Source: Arachis hypogaea (Eukaryota; Streptophyta; Magnoliopsida; Fabales; Fabaceae). From it: a stretch of DNA of 64,000 nucleotides. Made by a program: the position numbers and the translations under genes. The stretch covers positions 76,326,687-76,390,686 of the forward strand of contig NC_092052.1 of the NCBI RefSeq assembly GCF_003086295.3, read 5' to 3'. Below are positions 1 through 12,273 of this stretch, one piece after another. Below the pieces are notes generated by a model that saw only the letters and a program-made list of their open reading frames with translations, did no database searches and was not told where the DNA came from. Positions within the stretch are counted from its first letter, which is position 1, and each line of letters starts with the position of its first letter.

Positions 1-1584
1 CGTAATGGCCACATCTTTGGCAGGCTCCTATGGTTTTTTTCCGATTTTTTTTTACGACGTGCTGACCCTCGTTCTTTAAATGACGCTATCCCGAGGTGGA
101 CACCTAAAAGCGAGCCGTCATGGCCTCATCTTCAGCAGGCTCCTCCGGTTTTTTTTTTCCGGTCTTTTTTACGTCGTGCTGTCCCTCGTTCTTTAAATGA
201 CACAATCCCAAGGAGGACACCTAAACACGAGCCGTAATGGCCTCATCTTCGGCAGGCTCCTCCAGTTTTTTTTTCCGATTTTTTTTACGTTGTGCTGACC
301 CTCATTCTTTAAATGACGCTATCCCGAGGAGGACACCTAAAGGGAGCCGTAATGGCCTCATCTTTGGCAGGCTCCTCCAATTTTTTTTTACATCGTGCTG
401 ACCCTCGTTCTTTGAATGACGCTATCCTGAGGAGGACACCTAAAGGCGATCCGTAATGGCCACATCTTCGGCAGGCTCCTATGATTTTTTTCCGATTTTT
501 TTTTACGACGTGCTGACCCTCGTTCTTTAATTGACGCTATCCCGAGGTGGACGCCTAGAGGCGAGCCGTAATGGCCTCATCTTCAGCAGGCTCCTCCGGT
601 TTTTTTTTTTCATTTTTTTTGTCGTGCTGCCCCTCGTTCTTTAAATGACACTATCCCGAGGAGGACACCTAAAGGTGAGCCATAATGGCCTCAACTTCAG
701 CAGGCTCCTCCGGTTTTTTTCCGGTTTTTTTCAGTACGTACTGACCCTAATTCTTTAAATGACGCTATCCTGAGGAGGACACTTAAAGGCGAGCCGTAAT
801 GGCCTCATCTGCGGTAGGCTCCTTCGGTTTTCTTTTCCAATTTTTTTACGACGTGCTGACCCTCGATCCTTAAATGACGCTATCCCGAGGAGGACACCTA
901 AAGGCGAGCCGTAATGGACTCATTTTCAGCAGGCTACTCCGGTTTTTTTTGCCGGTTTTTTTTACGTCGTGCTTCCCCTCATTCTTTAAATGACAATATC
1001 CCGAGGAGGACACCTAAAGGCGAGCCGTAATGGCCTCATCTTCGGCAGGCTCTTCCGGTTTTTTTCCGATTTTTTTTACATCGTGCAGACCCTTGTTCTT
1101 TAAATGACGCTATCCCGAGGAGGACACGTAAAGGCGAGCCGTAATGGCCTCATCTTCGGAAGGCTCCTCTGCTTTTTTTTCTGGGTTTTTTTTACGTCGT
1201 GTAGACCCTCGCTCTTTAAATGATTTATCTCGAGGAGAACACCTAAAGGCGAGCTGTAATAGCCTCATCTTCGGAAGGCTCCTCCGGTTTTTTTTTTTAC
1301 TATGTGCTGACCATCGCTCTTTAAATGACGCTATCCCGAGGAGGACACCTAAAGGCGAGCCGTAATGGCCTCATTTTTGGCAGGCTCCTCCGGTTTTTTT
1401 CCTTTTTTTTACTTCATGCTGACCCTCGTTCTTTAAATGACGCTATCCCGAGGAAGACACCTAAAGGCGAGCTGTAATGGCCTCATCTTTGGCTGGCTCC
1501 TCCGGTTTTTTTTCTGGTTTTTTTTACGTCGTGCTGACCCTCGTTTTCTAAATGACGCTATCCCGAGGACACCTAAAAGCTAGC
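1..1584 (+). repeat. Higher-order repeat copy 1
   Basis: This is the first of three consecutive blocks of about 14 monomers in the same order. I start each block at a marker monomer that carries GTAATGGCCACATCTT instead of GGCCTCATC and follows a shortened CCCGAGGACACC linker. The window opens inside that marker, so the true phase of the higher-order unit is arbitrary. Confidence 0.9.
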
Positions 1585-3165
1585 CGTAATGGCCACATCT
1601 TTGGCAGGCTCCTATGGTTTTTTTCCGATTTTTTTTTACGACGTGCTGACCCTCGTTCTTTAAATGACGCTATCCCGAGGTGGACACCTAAAAGCGAGCC
1701 GTCATGGCCTCATCTTCAGCAGGCTCCTCCGGTTTTTTTTTTCGGTCTTTTTTACGTCGTGCTGTCCCTCGTTCTTTAAATGACACAATCCCAAGGAGGA
1801 CACCTAAACACGAGCCGTAATGGCCTCATCTTCGGCAGGCTCCTCTAGTTTTTTTTCCGATTTTTTTTACGTTGTGCTGACCCTCATTCTTTAAATGACG
1901 CTATCCCGAGGAGGACACCTAAAGGGAGCCGTAATGGCCTCATCTTCGGCAGGCTCCTCCAATTTTTTTTTACATCGTGCTGACCCTCGTTCTTTGAATG
2001 ACGCTATCCTGAGGAGGACACCTAAAGGCGAGCCGTAATGGCCACATCTTCGGCAGGCTCCTATGATTTTTTTCCGATTTTTTTTTACGACGTGCTGACC
2101 CTCGTTCTTTAAATGACGCTATCCCGAGGTGGACGCCTAGAGGCGAGCCGTAATGGCCTCATCTTCAGCAGGCTCCTCCGGTTATTTTTTTCATTTTTTT
2201 CGTTGTGCTGCCCCTCGTTCTTTAAATGACACTACCCCGAGGAGGACACTTAAAGGTGAGCCATAATGGCCTCAACTTCAGCAGGCTCCTCCAGTTTTTT
2301 CCGGTTTTTTTCACTACGTGCTGACCCTAATTCTTTAAATGACGCTATCCTGAGGAGGACACCTAAAGGCGACCCGTAATGGCCTCATCTGCGGCAGGCT
2401 CCTTCGGTTTTCTTTTCCAATTTTTTTACGACGTGCTGACCCTCGATCTTTAAATGACTCTATCCCGAGGAGGACACCTAAAGGCGAGCCGTAATGGACT
2501 CATTTTCAGCAGGCTCCTCCGGTTTTTTTTGCCGGTTTTTTTTACGTCGTGCTTCCCCTCATTCTTTAAATGACAATATCCCGAGGAGGACACCTAAAGG
2601 CGAGCCGTAATGGCCTCATCTTCGGCAGGCTCTTCCGGTTTTTTTTCCGATTTTTTTTACATCGTGCAGACCCTTGTTCTTTAAAAGACGCTATCCCGAG
2701 GAGGACACGTAAAGGCGAGCCGTAATGGCCTCATCTTCGGAAGGCTCCTCTGCTTTTTTTTCTGGGTTTTTTTTACGTCGTGTAGACCCTCGCTCTTTAG
2801 ATGATTTATCTCGAGGAGAACACCTAAAGGCGAGCTGTAATAGCCTCATCTTCGGAAGGCTCCTCCGGTTTTTTTTTTTACTATGTGCTGACCATCGCTC
2901 TTTAAATGACGCTATCCCGAGGAGCACACCTAAAGGCGAGCCGTAATGGCCTCATTTTTGGCAGGCTCCTCCGGTTTTTTTCCTTTTTTTTACTTCATGC
3001 TAACCCTCGTTCTTTAAATGACGCTATCCCGAGGAAGACACCTAAAGGCGAGCTGTAATGGCCTCATCTTTGGCTGGCTCCTCCGGTTTTTTTTCTGGTT
3101 TTTTTTACGTCGTGCTGACCCTCGTTTTCTAAATGACGCTATCCCGAGGACACCTAAAAGCTAGC
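1585..3165 (+). repeat. Higher-order repeat copy 2
   Basis: Same monomer order as the preceding block, at an offset of 1584 then 1581 bases. Characteristic variants, such as the CGAGGAGAACACC linker monomer and the monomer with CAACTTCAGCAGG, recur at matching positions. Differences are a few substitutions and single-T length changes. Confidence 0.9.
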
Positions 3166-4747
3166 CGTAATGGCCACATCTTTGGCAGGCTCCTATGGTT
3201 TTTTTCCGATTTTTTTTACGACGTGCTGACCCTCGTTCTTTAAATGACGCTATCCCGAGGTGGACACCTAAAAGCGAGCCGTCATGGCCTCATCTTCAGC
3301 AGGCTCCTCCGGTTTTTTTTTTCGGTCTTTTTTACGTCGTGCTGTCCCTCGTTCTTTAAATGACACAATCCCAAGGAGGACACCTAAACACGAGCCGTAA
3401 TGGCCTCATCTTCGGCAGGCTCCTCCAGTTTTTTTTCCGATTTTTTTTACGTTGTGCTGACCCTCATTCTTTAAATGACGCTATCCCGAGGAGGACACCT
3501 AAAGGGAGCCGTAATGGCCTCATCTTCGGCAGGCTCCTCCAATTTTTTTTTACATCGTGCTGACCCTCGTTCTTTGAATGACGCTATCCTGAGGAGAACA
3601 CCTAAAGGCGAGCCGTAATGGCCACATCTTCGGCAGGCTCCTATGATTTTTTTCCGATTTTTTTTTACGACGTGCTGACCCTCGTTCTTTAAATGACGCT
3701 ATCCCGAGGTGGACGCCTAGAGGCGAGCCATAATGGCCTCATCTTCAGCAGGCTCCTCCGGTTATTTTTTTCATTTTTTTCGTTGTGCTGCCCCTCGTTC
3801 TTTAAATGACACTACCCCGAGGAGGACACTTAAAGGTGAGCCATAATGGCCTCAACTTCAGCAGGCTCCTCCAGTTTTTTCCGGTTTTTTTCACTACGTG
3901 CTGACCCTAATTCTTTAAATGACGCTATCCTGAGGAGGACACCTAAAGGCGACCCGTAATGGCCTCATCTGCGGCAGGCTCCTTCGGTTTTCTTTTCCAA
4001 TTTTTTTACGACGTGCTGACCCTCGATCTTTAAATGACTCTATCCCGAGGAGGACACCTAAAGGCGAGCCGTAATGGACTCATTTTCAGCAGGCTCCTCC
4101 GGTTTTTTTTGCCGGTTTTTTTTACGTCGTGCTTCCCCTCATTCTTTAAATGACAATATCCCGAGGAGGACACCTAAAGGCGAGCCGTAATGGCCTCATC
4201 TTCGGCAGGCTCTTCCGGTTTTTTTTCCGATTTTTTTTTACATCGTGCAGACCCTTGTTCTTTAAAAGACGCTATCCCGAGGAGGACACGTAAAGGCGAG
4301 CCGTAATGGCCTCATCTTCGGAAGGCTCCTCTGCTTTTTTTTCTGGGTTTTTTTTACGTCGTGTAGACCCTCGCTCTTTAGATGATTTATCTCGAGGAGA
4401 ACACCTAAAGGCGAGCTGTAATAGCCTCATCTTCGGAAGGCTCCTCCGGTTTTTTTTTTTACTATGTGCTGACCATCGCTCTTTAAATGACGCTATCCCG
4501 AGGAGCACACCTAAAGGCGAGCCGTAATGGCCTCATTTTTGGCAGGCTCCTCCGGTTTTTTTCCTTTTTTTTACTTCATGCTAACCCTCGTTCTTTAAAT
4601 GACGCTATCCCGAGGAAGACACCTAAAGGCGAGCTGTAATGGCCTCATCTTTGGCTGGCTCCTCCGGTTTTTTTTTTTGGTTTTTTTTACGTCGTGCTGA
4701 CCCTCGTTTTCTAAATGACGCTATTCCGATGACACCTAAAAGCTAGC
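3166..4747 (+). repeat. Higher-order repeat copy 3
   Basis: Third near-identical block. It shares derived variants with copy 2 that copy 1 lacks, for example GGAGCACACC at 2921 and 4502 against GGAGGACACC at 1341. Copies 2 and 3 are therefore the closest relatives. Confidence 0.9.
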
Positions 4748-7700
4748 CGTAATGGCCACATCTTCGGCAGGCTCCTATGGTTTTTTTCCGATTTTTTTTT
4801 ACGATGTGCTGACCCTCGTTCTTTAAATGACGCTATCCCGAGGTGGACACCTAAAGGCAAGCCGTCATGGCCTCATCTTCAGCAGGCTCCTCCGGTTTTT
4901 TTTTCCGGTCTTTTTTACGTCGTGCTGTCCCTCGTTCTTTAAATGACACAATTCCAAGGAGGACACCTAAACACGAGCCGTAATGGCCTCATCTTCGGCA
5001 GGCTCCTCCAATTTTTTTTTCCGAATTTTTTTACGTTGTGCTGACCCTCATTCTTTAAATGACGCTATCCCGAGGAGGACACCTAAAGGGAGCCGTAATG
5101 GCCTCATCTTCAGCAGGCTCCTCCGTTTTTTTTTTACGTCATGCCGACCATCGTTCTTTAAATGACGCTGTCCCGGGATGGACACCTATAGGCGAGTCGT
5201 AATGGCCTCATCTTCGGCAGGCTCCTCCGGTTTTTTTTTTGTTTATTTTTTTTTTGCGTTGTGTTCACCTTGTCCTTTAATTGACGCTATCCCGAGGAGG
5301 ACACCTAAAGGCGAGCCGTAATGGCCTCATCTTCGGCAGCCTCCTCCGGTTTTTTTTACGTCGTGCTGACCCTTGTTCTTTAAATGACGCTATCCCGAGG
5401 ACACCTATAGGCTAGCCGTAATGGCCACATCTTCCGCAGGCTCCTATGATTTTTTTCCGATTTTTTTTTACGACGTGCTGACCCTCGTTCTTTAAATGAC
5501 GCTATCCCGAGGAGGACGCCTAGAGGCGAGCCGTAATGGCCTCATCTTCAGCAGGCTCCTCCGGTTTTTTTTCATTTTTTTCGTCGTGCTGCCCCTCGTT
5601 CTTTAAATGACACTATCCCGAGGAGGACACCTAAAGGTGAGCCATAATGGCCTCAACTTCAGCAGGCTCCTCCGGTTTTTTTCCTGTTTTTTTTCACTAC
5701 GTGCTGACCCTAATTCTTTAAATGACGCTATCCTGAGGAGGACACCTAAAGGCGAGCCGTAATGGCCTCATCTGCGGCAGGCTCCTTCGATTTTCTTTTC
5801 CAATTTTTTTTACGATGTGCTGACCCTCGATCTTTAAGTGACGCTATCCCGAGGAGGACACCTAAAGGCGAGCCGTAATGGACTCATTTTCAACAGGCTC
5901 CTCCGGTTTTTTTTCCGGTTTTTAGTTACATTGTGCTTCCCCTCATTCCTTAAATGACAATATCCCGACGAGGACACCTAAAGGCGAGCCGTAATGGCCT
6001 CATCTTCGGCAGGCTCCTCCGCTTTTTTTTTCTGGGTTTTTTTTACGTCGTGTAGACCCTCGCTCTTTAAATGATGCTATCTCGAGGAGAACACCTAAAG
6101 GCGAGCTGTAATAGCCTCATCTTCGGCAGGCTCCTCCGGTTTTTTTTTTTACTATGTGCTGACCATCGCTCTTTAAATGACGCTATCCCGAGGAGGAAAC
6201 CTAAAGGCGATCCGTAATGGCATCATTTTTGGCACGCTCCTCCGGTTTTTTTCCTTTTTTTTACATCATGCTGACCCTCGTTCTTTAAATGACGCTATCC
6301 CGAGGAAGACACCTAAAGGCAAGCTGTAATGGCCTCATCTTCGGCAGGCTCCTCCAATTTTTTTCTGGTTTTTTTTTACGTCGTGCTGACCCTCGTTCTT
6401 TAAATGACGCTATCTCGAGGAGGACACCTAAAGGGGAGCCGTAATGGCCTCATCTTCGGCAGGCTCCTCCGGTTTTTTTTTACGTTGTGCCGACCATCGT
6501 TCTTTAAATGACGCTGTCCCGGGATGGACACCTAAAGGCGAGCCGTAATGGCCTCATCTTCGGCAGGCTCCTCCGGTTTTTTTTTTACGTTGTGTTGACC
6601 CTCGTCCTTTAATTGACGCTATCCCGAGGAGGACACCTAAAGGCGAGCCGTAATGGCCTCATCTTTGGCAGCCTCCTCCGGTATTTTTTTCTGGTTTTTT
6701 TTTACGTCGTGCTGACCCTCGTTCTTTAAATGACGCTATCCCGAGGACACCTAAAGGCTAGCCGTAATGGCCACATCTTCGGCAGGATCCTATGGTTTTT
6801 TTCCGATTTTTTTTTACGACGTGCTGACCCTCGTTCTTTAAATGACGCTATCCTGAGGAGGAGGCCTAGAGGCGAGCCGTAATGGCCTCATCTTCAGCAG
6901 GGTCCTCCGGTTTTTTTTTCATTTTTTTTACGTCGTGCTGCCCCTCGTTCTTTAAATGACACTATCCCGAGGAGGACACCTAAAGGTGAGCCGTAATGGC
7001 CTCAACTTCGGCAGGCTCCTCTAGTTTTTTTCCGGTTTTTTTCACTACATGCTGACTCTAATTCTTTAAATGACGCTATCCTGATGAGGACACCTAAAGG
7101 CGAGCCGTAATTGCCTCATCTGCAGCAGGCTCCTTCGGTTTTCTTTTCCAATTTTTTTACGACGTGCTGACCCTCGATCTTTAAATGACGCTATCCCGAG
7201 GAGGACACCTAAAGGCGAGCCGTAATGGACTCATTTTCAGCAGGCTCCTCCGGTTTTTTTTCCGGTTTTTTTTACGTCGTGATGCCCCTTATTCTTTAAA
7301 TGACACTATCTCGGGAAGGACACCTAAAGGGGAGCCGTAATGGCCTCATCTTCGGCAGGCTCTTCCGATTTTTTTTCCGGTTTTTTTACATCGTGCAGAC
7401 CCTAGTTCTTTAAATGACGCTATCCCAAGGAGGACACGTAAAGGCGAGTCGTAATGGCCTCATCTTCGGAAGGCTCCTCCGTTTTTTTTTTTGGGTTTTT
7501 TTTTACGTCGTGCAGACCCTGGCTCTTTAAATGATGCTATCTCAAGGAGAACACCTAAAGGCGAGCTGTAATAGCCTCATCTTTGGCTGACCATCGCTCT
7601 TTAAATGACGCTATCCCGAGGAGGACACCTAAAGGCGAGCCGTAATGGCCTCATTTTTGGCAGGCTCCTCCGGTTTTTTTCCTTTTTTTTTTACATCATG

Positions 7701-10700
7701 CTGACCCTCGTTCTTTAAATGACGCTATCCCGAGGAGGACACCTAAAGGCGAGCTGTAATGGCCTCATCTTTGGCAGGCTCCTCCGATTTTTTTTCTATT
7801 TTTTTTTACGTCGTGCTGACCCTCATTCTTTAAATGACGCTATCTCGAGGAGGACACCTAAAGGGGAGCCGTAATGGCCTCATCTTCGGCAAGCTCCTCC
7901 GATTTTTTTTACGTCGTGCCGACCATCGTTCTTTAAATGACGCTGTCCTGGGATGGACACCTAAAGGCGAGCCGTAATGGCCTCATCTTCGGCAGGTTGC
8001 ACCGGTTTTTTTTTTGTTGGTTTTTTTTTTGCGTTGTGCTGCCCCTCGTCCTTTAATTCACGCTATCCCGAGGTGGACACCTAAGGGCGAGCCGTAATGG
8101 CCTCATCTTCGGCAGGGTCCTCCGACTTTTTTTTCTAGTTTTTGTTACGTCGTACTGACCCTCGTTCTTTAAATGACGCTATCCCGAGGACACCTAAAGG
8201 CTAACCGTAATGGCCACATCTTCGGCAGGCTCCTATGGTATTTTTCCGATTTTTTTTACGACGTGCTGACCCTCGTTCTTTAAATGATGCTATCCCGAGG
8301 AGGACGCCTAGAGGCGAGCCGTAATGGCCTCATCTTCGGCAGGCTCCTCCGGTTTTTTTTCTGGTTTTTTTCACTACGAGCTGACCCTAATTCTTTAAAT
8401 GACGCTATTCGGAGGAGGACACCTAAACGTGAGCCGTAATTGCCTCATCTGCGGCAGTCTCCTTCGGTTTTCTTTTCCGATTTTTTTTACAACGTGCTGA
8501 CCATCGTTCTTTCAATGACGCTATCCCTAGGAGGACACCTAAAGGCGAGCCGTAATGGACTCATTTTCAGCAGGCTCCTCCGTTTTTTTTTTTCCAATTT
8601 TTTTTTACGTCGTGCTGCCCCTCGTTCTTTAAATGACACTATCCCGAGGAGGACACCTAAAGGCAAGCCATAGTGGCCTCATCTTCGGCAGGCTCCTGCG
8701 GTTTTTTTTTTCCGGTGTTTTTTTACATCGTGCAGACCCTCGTTCTTTAAATGATGCTATCCCGAGGAGGACACATAAAGGCGAGCCGTAATGGCCTCAT
8801 CTTTGGGAGGCTCCTCCGGTTTTTTGTTTTTTTGGTTTTTTTTTCACGTTGTGCAGATCCTCGCTCTTTAAATGACGCTATCTCGAGGAGAACACCTAAA
8901 GGCGAGCTGTAATAGCCTCATCTTCGGCAGGCTCCTGCGGTTTTTTTTTTTACTATGTGCTGACCCTCGCTCTTTAAATGACGCAATCACGAGGAGGATA
9001 CCTAACGGCGAGTCGTAATGGCCTCATTTTTGGCAGGCTCGTCCCGTTTTTTTTCCCTTTTTTTTTACATCATGCTGACCCTCGTTCTTTAAATGACGCT
9101 ATCCCAAGGAGGACACCTAAAGGCGAGCCGTAATGGCCTCATCTTCGGCAGCCTCCTCCAGTTATTTTTTTATGGTTTTTTTTACGTCGTGATGACCCTC
9201 ATTCTTTAAATGACGCTATCTCAAAGAGGACACCTAAATGGGAGCCGTAATGGCCTCATCTTCGGCAGGCTCCTCCAGTTTTTTTTTTACGTCATGCCGA
9301 CCATCGTTCTTTAAATGATGCTGTCCCGGGATGTACACCTAAAGGCGAGCTGTAATGGCCTCATCTTCGACAGGCTCCTCCGGGTTTTTTTTGTTGGTTT
9401 TTTCTTTTACGTTGTGCTGACCCTCGTCCTTTAATTGACGCTATCCCGAGGAGGGCACCTAAAGGCGAGCTGTAATGGCCTCATCTTCGGCAGGCTCCTC
9501 CGATTTTTTTCCGATTTTTTCTACGTCGTGCTGACCGTCGTTCTTTAAATGACGCTATCCCGAGGACACCTAAAGGCTAGCCGTAATGGCCACATCTTCG
9601 GCAGGCTCCTACGGTTTTTTTCCGATTTTTTTTTACGACGTGCTGCCCCTCGTTCTTTAATTGACACTATCCCGAGGAGGACACCTAAAGGCGAGCCGTA
9701 ATGGCCTCATCTTCGGCAGCCTCCTCAGGTTTTTTTTCCGGTTTTTTTTTTTTACATCGTGCTGACCCTCGTTCTTTAAATGACGCTATCCTGAGGAGGA
9801 CACCTAAAGGCGATTCGTAATGGCCTCATCTTTGGCAGGCTCCTCCGGTTCTTTTTTTCCAAATTTTTTTACGTCGTGTTGACCCTCGTTCTTTAAATGA
9901 TGCTATCCCGAAGAGGACACCTAAAGGCAAGCCGTAATGGCCTCCTCTTCAGCAGGCTCCTCCGGTTTTTTTTTTACGTCGTGCCGACCATCGTTCTTTA
10001 AATGACGCTATCCCGGGGAGGACACCTAAAGGCGAACCGTAATGGCCTCATCTTCGGCAGGCTCCTGCGGTTTTTTTTGTCGGTTTTTTTTTACGTCGTG
10101 CTAACTATCGTCCTTTAATTGACACTATTCTGAGGAGGACACCAAAAGGCGAGCCGTAATGACCTCGTCTTCGGCAGGCTCCTCCGGTTTTTTTCTGGTT
10201 TTTTTTTTCACATCGTGCAGACCCTCGCTCTTTAAATGATGCTATCCCGAGGAGGACACCGAAAGGCAAGCTGTAATGGCCTCATCTTTGGCAGGCTCCT
10301 CCACTTTTTTTTACTACGTGCTGACCCTGGTTCTTTAAATGACGTTATTCCCCGGAAGACACTAAAGGCGAGCCGTAATGGCCACATCTTCAGCAGGCAC
10401 TTCTGATTTTTTTTACTACGTGCTGACCATCGTTCTTTAAATGACGCTATCCCGAGGAGGACACCTAAAGGCGAGCCGTAATGGCCTCATCTTCGGCAGG
10501 CTCCTCTAGTTTTTTTTTTCCATTTTTTTTACATTGTGCTAACCCTCGTTCTTTAAATGACGCTATCCCGAGGAGGACACCTAAAGGCGAGCCGTAATGG
10601 CCTCATCTTCGGCAAGCTCTTTCGGTTTTTTTTTTACTACGTGCTGACCCTCGTTCTTTAAATGACGCTATCTCGAGGAGGACACCTAAAGGCGAGCCGT

Positions 10701-10919
10701 AATTGCCTCATCTTCGGCAGGCTCATTCGGTTTTTTCCGATTTTTTTTCTCTACGTGCTGACCCTCATTCTTTAAATGAAACTATCCCGAGGAGGACACC
10801 TAATGGCGAACCGTAATGGCCTCATCTGCGACAGGCTCCTCCAGTTTTCTTTTCTGATTTTTTAACATCGTGCTGACCCTCGTTCTTTAAATGATGCTAT
10901 CCCGAGGAGGACACCCGTA
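4748..10919 (+). repeat. Irregular, diverged part of the satellite
   Basis: The 1.58-kb order holds for about 400 bases past 4748 and then breaks. The marker monomer (GGCCACATC after a short linker) still recurs near 5417, 6763, 8206 and 9582, with spacings of about 669, 1346, 1443 and 1376 bases. Higher-order structure is thus older and disturbed by gains and losses of monomers. Monomers next to the gene fragment (about 10000-10910) show the most private changes. Confidence 0.85.
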
Positions 10920-10991
10920 ATGGGCTCTGTAACAATGGGCTCTGTAACAACCATTTGCAGTGATAAGACTAGCACGTTGACCATGAATCAG
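10920..10991 (+). pseudogene. ACA: ACA exon a: phosphorylation site
   Basis: Reads MGSVT twice, then TICSDKTSTLTMNQ, followed by donor GTATGT at 10992. The catalytic Asp codon is 10962-10964. The family motif is DKTGTLT; here codon 10971-10973 is AGC (Ser), one transition away from GGC (Gly). The repeated MGSVT is a 15-bp tandem duplication. The exon's 5' part and any acceptor are replaced by satellite. Confidence 0.9.
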
Positions 10992-11882
10992 GTATGTTGG
11001 GATGTATCATTTGAATTTTCATTGGATTCTGGTTTTAGGCAATTTTCATAAATTTTCTGGAGATCACACTTCAAGAAACTGTTTCTGTTTTAGTGGTTCA
11101 GCAATCAAATACATGCTTGGTGGGGTTAAAACCTTCGTCTTCACACTTCACATGGATTTTGACATACCAGACTTATCAATATTTTCACTAGTGCTATTTT
11201 ACCTGTGAAATTCGGAGATCACACAAAATGGGAGAATAGAAGGAGATGTAAACCATAGAATTCAGGTTTGGTAGATGAATAGAAGAGATTGTGAATCCTT
11301 AAAATGAAAAGTTTATTTTACAGCGGGAGAAGCACAATGCCTTTTATTGTAAAAATGTCTTGTAGTTGAATGTCAAGAAGAGCCTAAGCTAAGAGTTATA
11401 AATATATGGATATTGTAGTGGATTTAGAAGAGATCAGGAATGAATGTATTAAAACTTAGAAGGCCCCGCATGCCCGTGCATGGTGGGTGGGTGGTGGAGA
11501 AAGAAAGGATAGTGCCTATTGACTGAAATAGAATTTTTCATAAGAGTTTATCAGATGGAGAATTTTCCAATTGTTGAAAGTAGAGGCCAGGAGAAACTTC
11601 AGGTGAAAATTCAACCATAGTATTGTTGCTCCTGGCATCCCATGTCGATGCTCACCAGTTTAGGTTGTATATAATAAGCCTTCCGCATTTAAGGTAAATT
11701 AGGAGCACAAAATTTCATTGATTCTATGGAATTTGGAAGATATCGATTGAACTCTCGTCGATTTGAAATTTGGGAACATTTTAAAGGAAGTTAATTTCTA
11801 TGGGTCATAGTTGACATTGATAGTTAACTTTAAGGCAGATTTTCTGTCTATATCTTGAATTTTATTAAATACTTTATGACAG
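10992..11882 (+). other. Intron after phosphorylation-site exon
   Basis: An 891-base AT-rich intron with donor GTATGT and acceptor ending TATGACAG. I see no second gene, transposon end or RNA gene in it. Short open frames inside are chance. Confidence 0.75.
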
Positions 11883-12020
11883 ATGACTGTGGTGGAGGCT
11901 TATGCTGGTGGGAAGAAGAATGATCCTCCTGGTAACAAGTCAGAGCTCTCTCCCAAGCTCCACTCTTTGCTCATTGAAGGTGTTGCACAGAACAATAATG
12001 GCAGTGTTTCTGTCCCTGAG
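11883..12020 (+). pseudogene. ACA: ACA exon b: start of N-domain
   Basis: 46 codons in frame: MTVVEAYAGGKKNDPP at the start, then SLLIEGVAQNNNGSVSVPE. The MTVVEAY motif directly follows the TLTMNQ end of the previous exon, as in intact family members. Acceptor AG at 11881-11882 and donor GT at 12021. Confidence 0.92.
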
Positions 12021-12118
12021 GTTTGCTTGAACTGATCTTGTTATACTTTGTTTTACTCTTCTCTGTATGGACAATAATTTTGGTGCTGCTGCATTATGCT
12101 AAAGTCTATCCTTGACAG

Positions 12119-12184
12119 GGTGGTAACGATGTTGAGGTTTCCGGATCACCAACAGAAAAGGCAATTTTACATTGGGGATTAGAG
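12119..12184 (+). pseudogene. ACA: ACA exon c: GSPTEKAIL
   Basis: 22 codons, GGNDVEVSGSPTEKAILHWG then LE, in phase with its neighbours. GSPTE(K/R)AIL is a conserved N-domain segment of P2B pumps. Acceptor GACAG, donor GTCTGT (weak). Confidence 0.9.
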
Positions 12185-12273
12185 GTCTGTTTTCAGTAAT
12201 AAAGTTTATTCCCTATTTTTGTGTGTGAAGCTTATATTCTTACAGTTGCTTGTAAATGTTAATCAAATATCAG

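Larger units (their letters stand above)
1..10919 (+). repeat. Tandem satellite array, about 114-bp monomers
   Basis: Nearly 100 head-to-tail monomers of roughly 105-118 bp fill this block. Each monomer runs: GAGCCGTAATGGCCTCATC, a GGCAGGCTCCTCCGG box, a first oligo-T tract (about 7-10 T), CCGA or CCGG, a second oligo-T tract, ACGTCGTGCTGACCCTCG, TTCTTTAAATGACGC, then TATCCCGAGGAGGACACCTAAAGG in variants. Monomers differ by point changes and by T-tract length. Open frames of 60-80 codons recur here only because the same monomer recurs in frame. They have no codon structure of a protein family and sit on both strands, so I do not call genes. The array begins before the window and ends abruptly at the ATPase fragment. 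I do not recognise the satellite family. Confidence 0.95.

Noticed and set aside
1144..8673. Recurrent 60-78 codon open frames with FFFSGFFLRR and SLNDAIPRRTPKG, on both strands
   Set aside because: They follow the satellite monomer period, vary with T-tract length and exist on both strands. They are repeat by-products, not genes.
1..10919. CRISPR-like regular repeat-spacer array
   Set aside because: There are no unique spacers; the whole 114-bp unit repeats, and the context is a plant nuclear genome.
1..10919. tRNA or Pol III-derived satellite origin
   Set aside because: No clear A-box or B-box (GGTTCGANNCC) in the monomer; the nearest word CTCGTTCTTTAAATG does not fit.
11461..11510. GC-rich patch with GGTGGGTGGGTGGTGG in the first intron as a G-quadruplex or promoter
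   Set aside because: Only a few G3 runs, with no TATA box or other promoter element in a supportive position; too weak to report.
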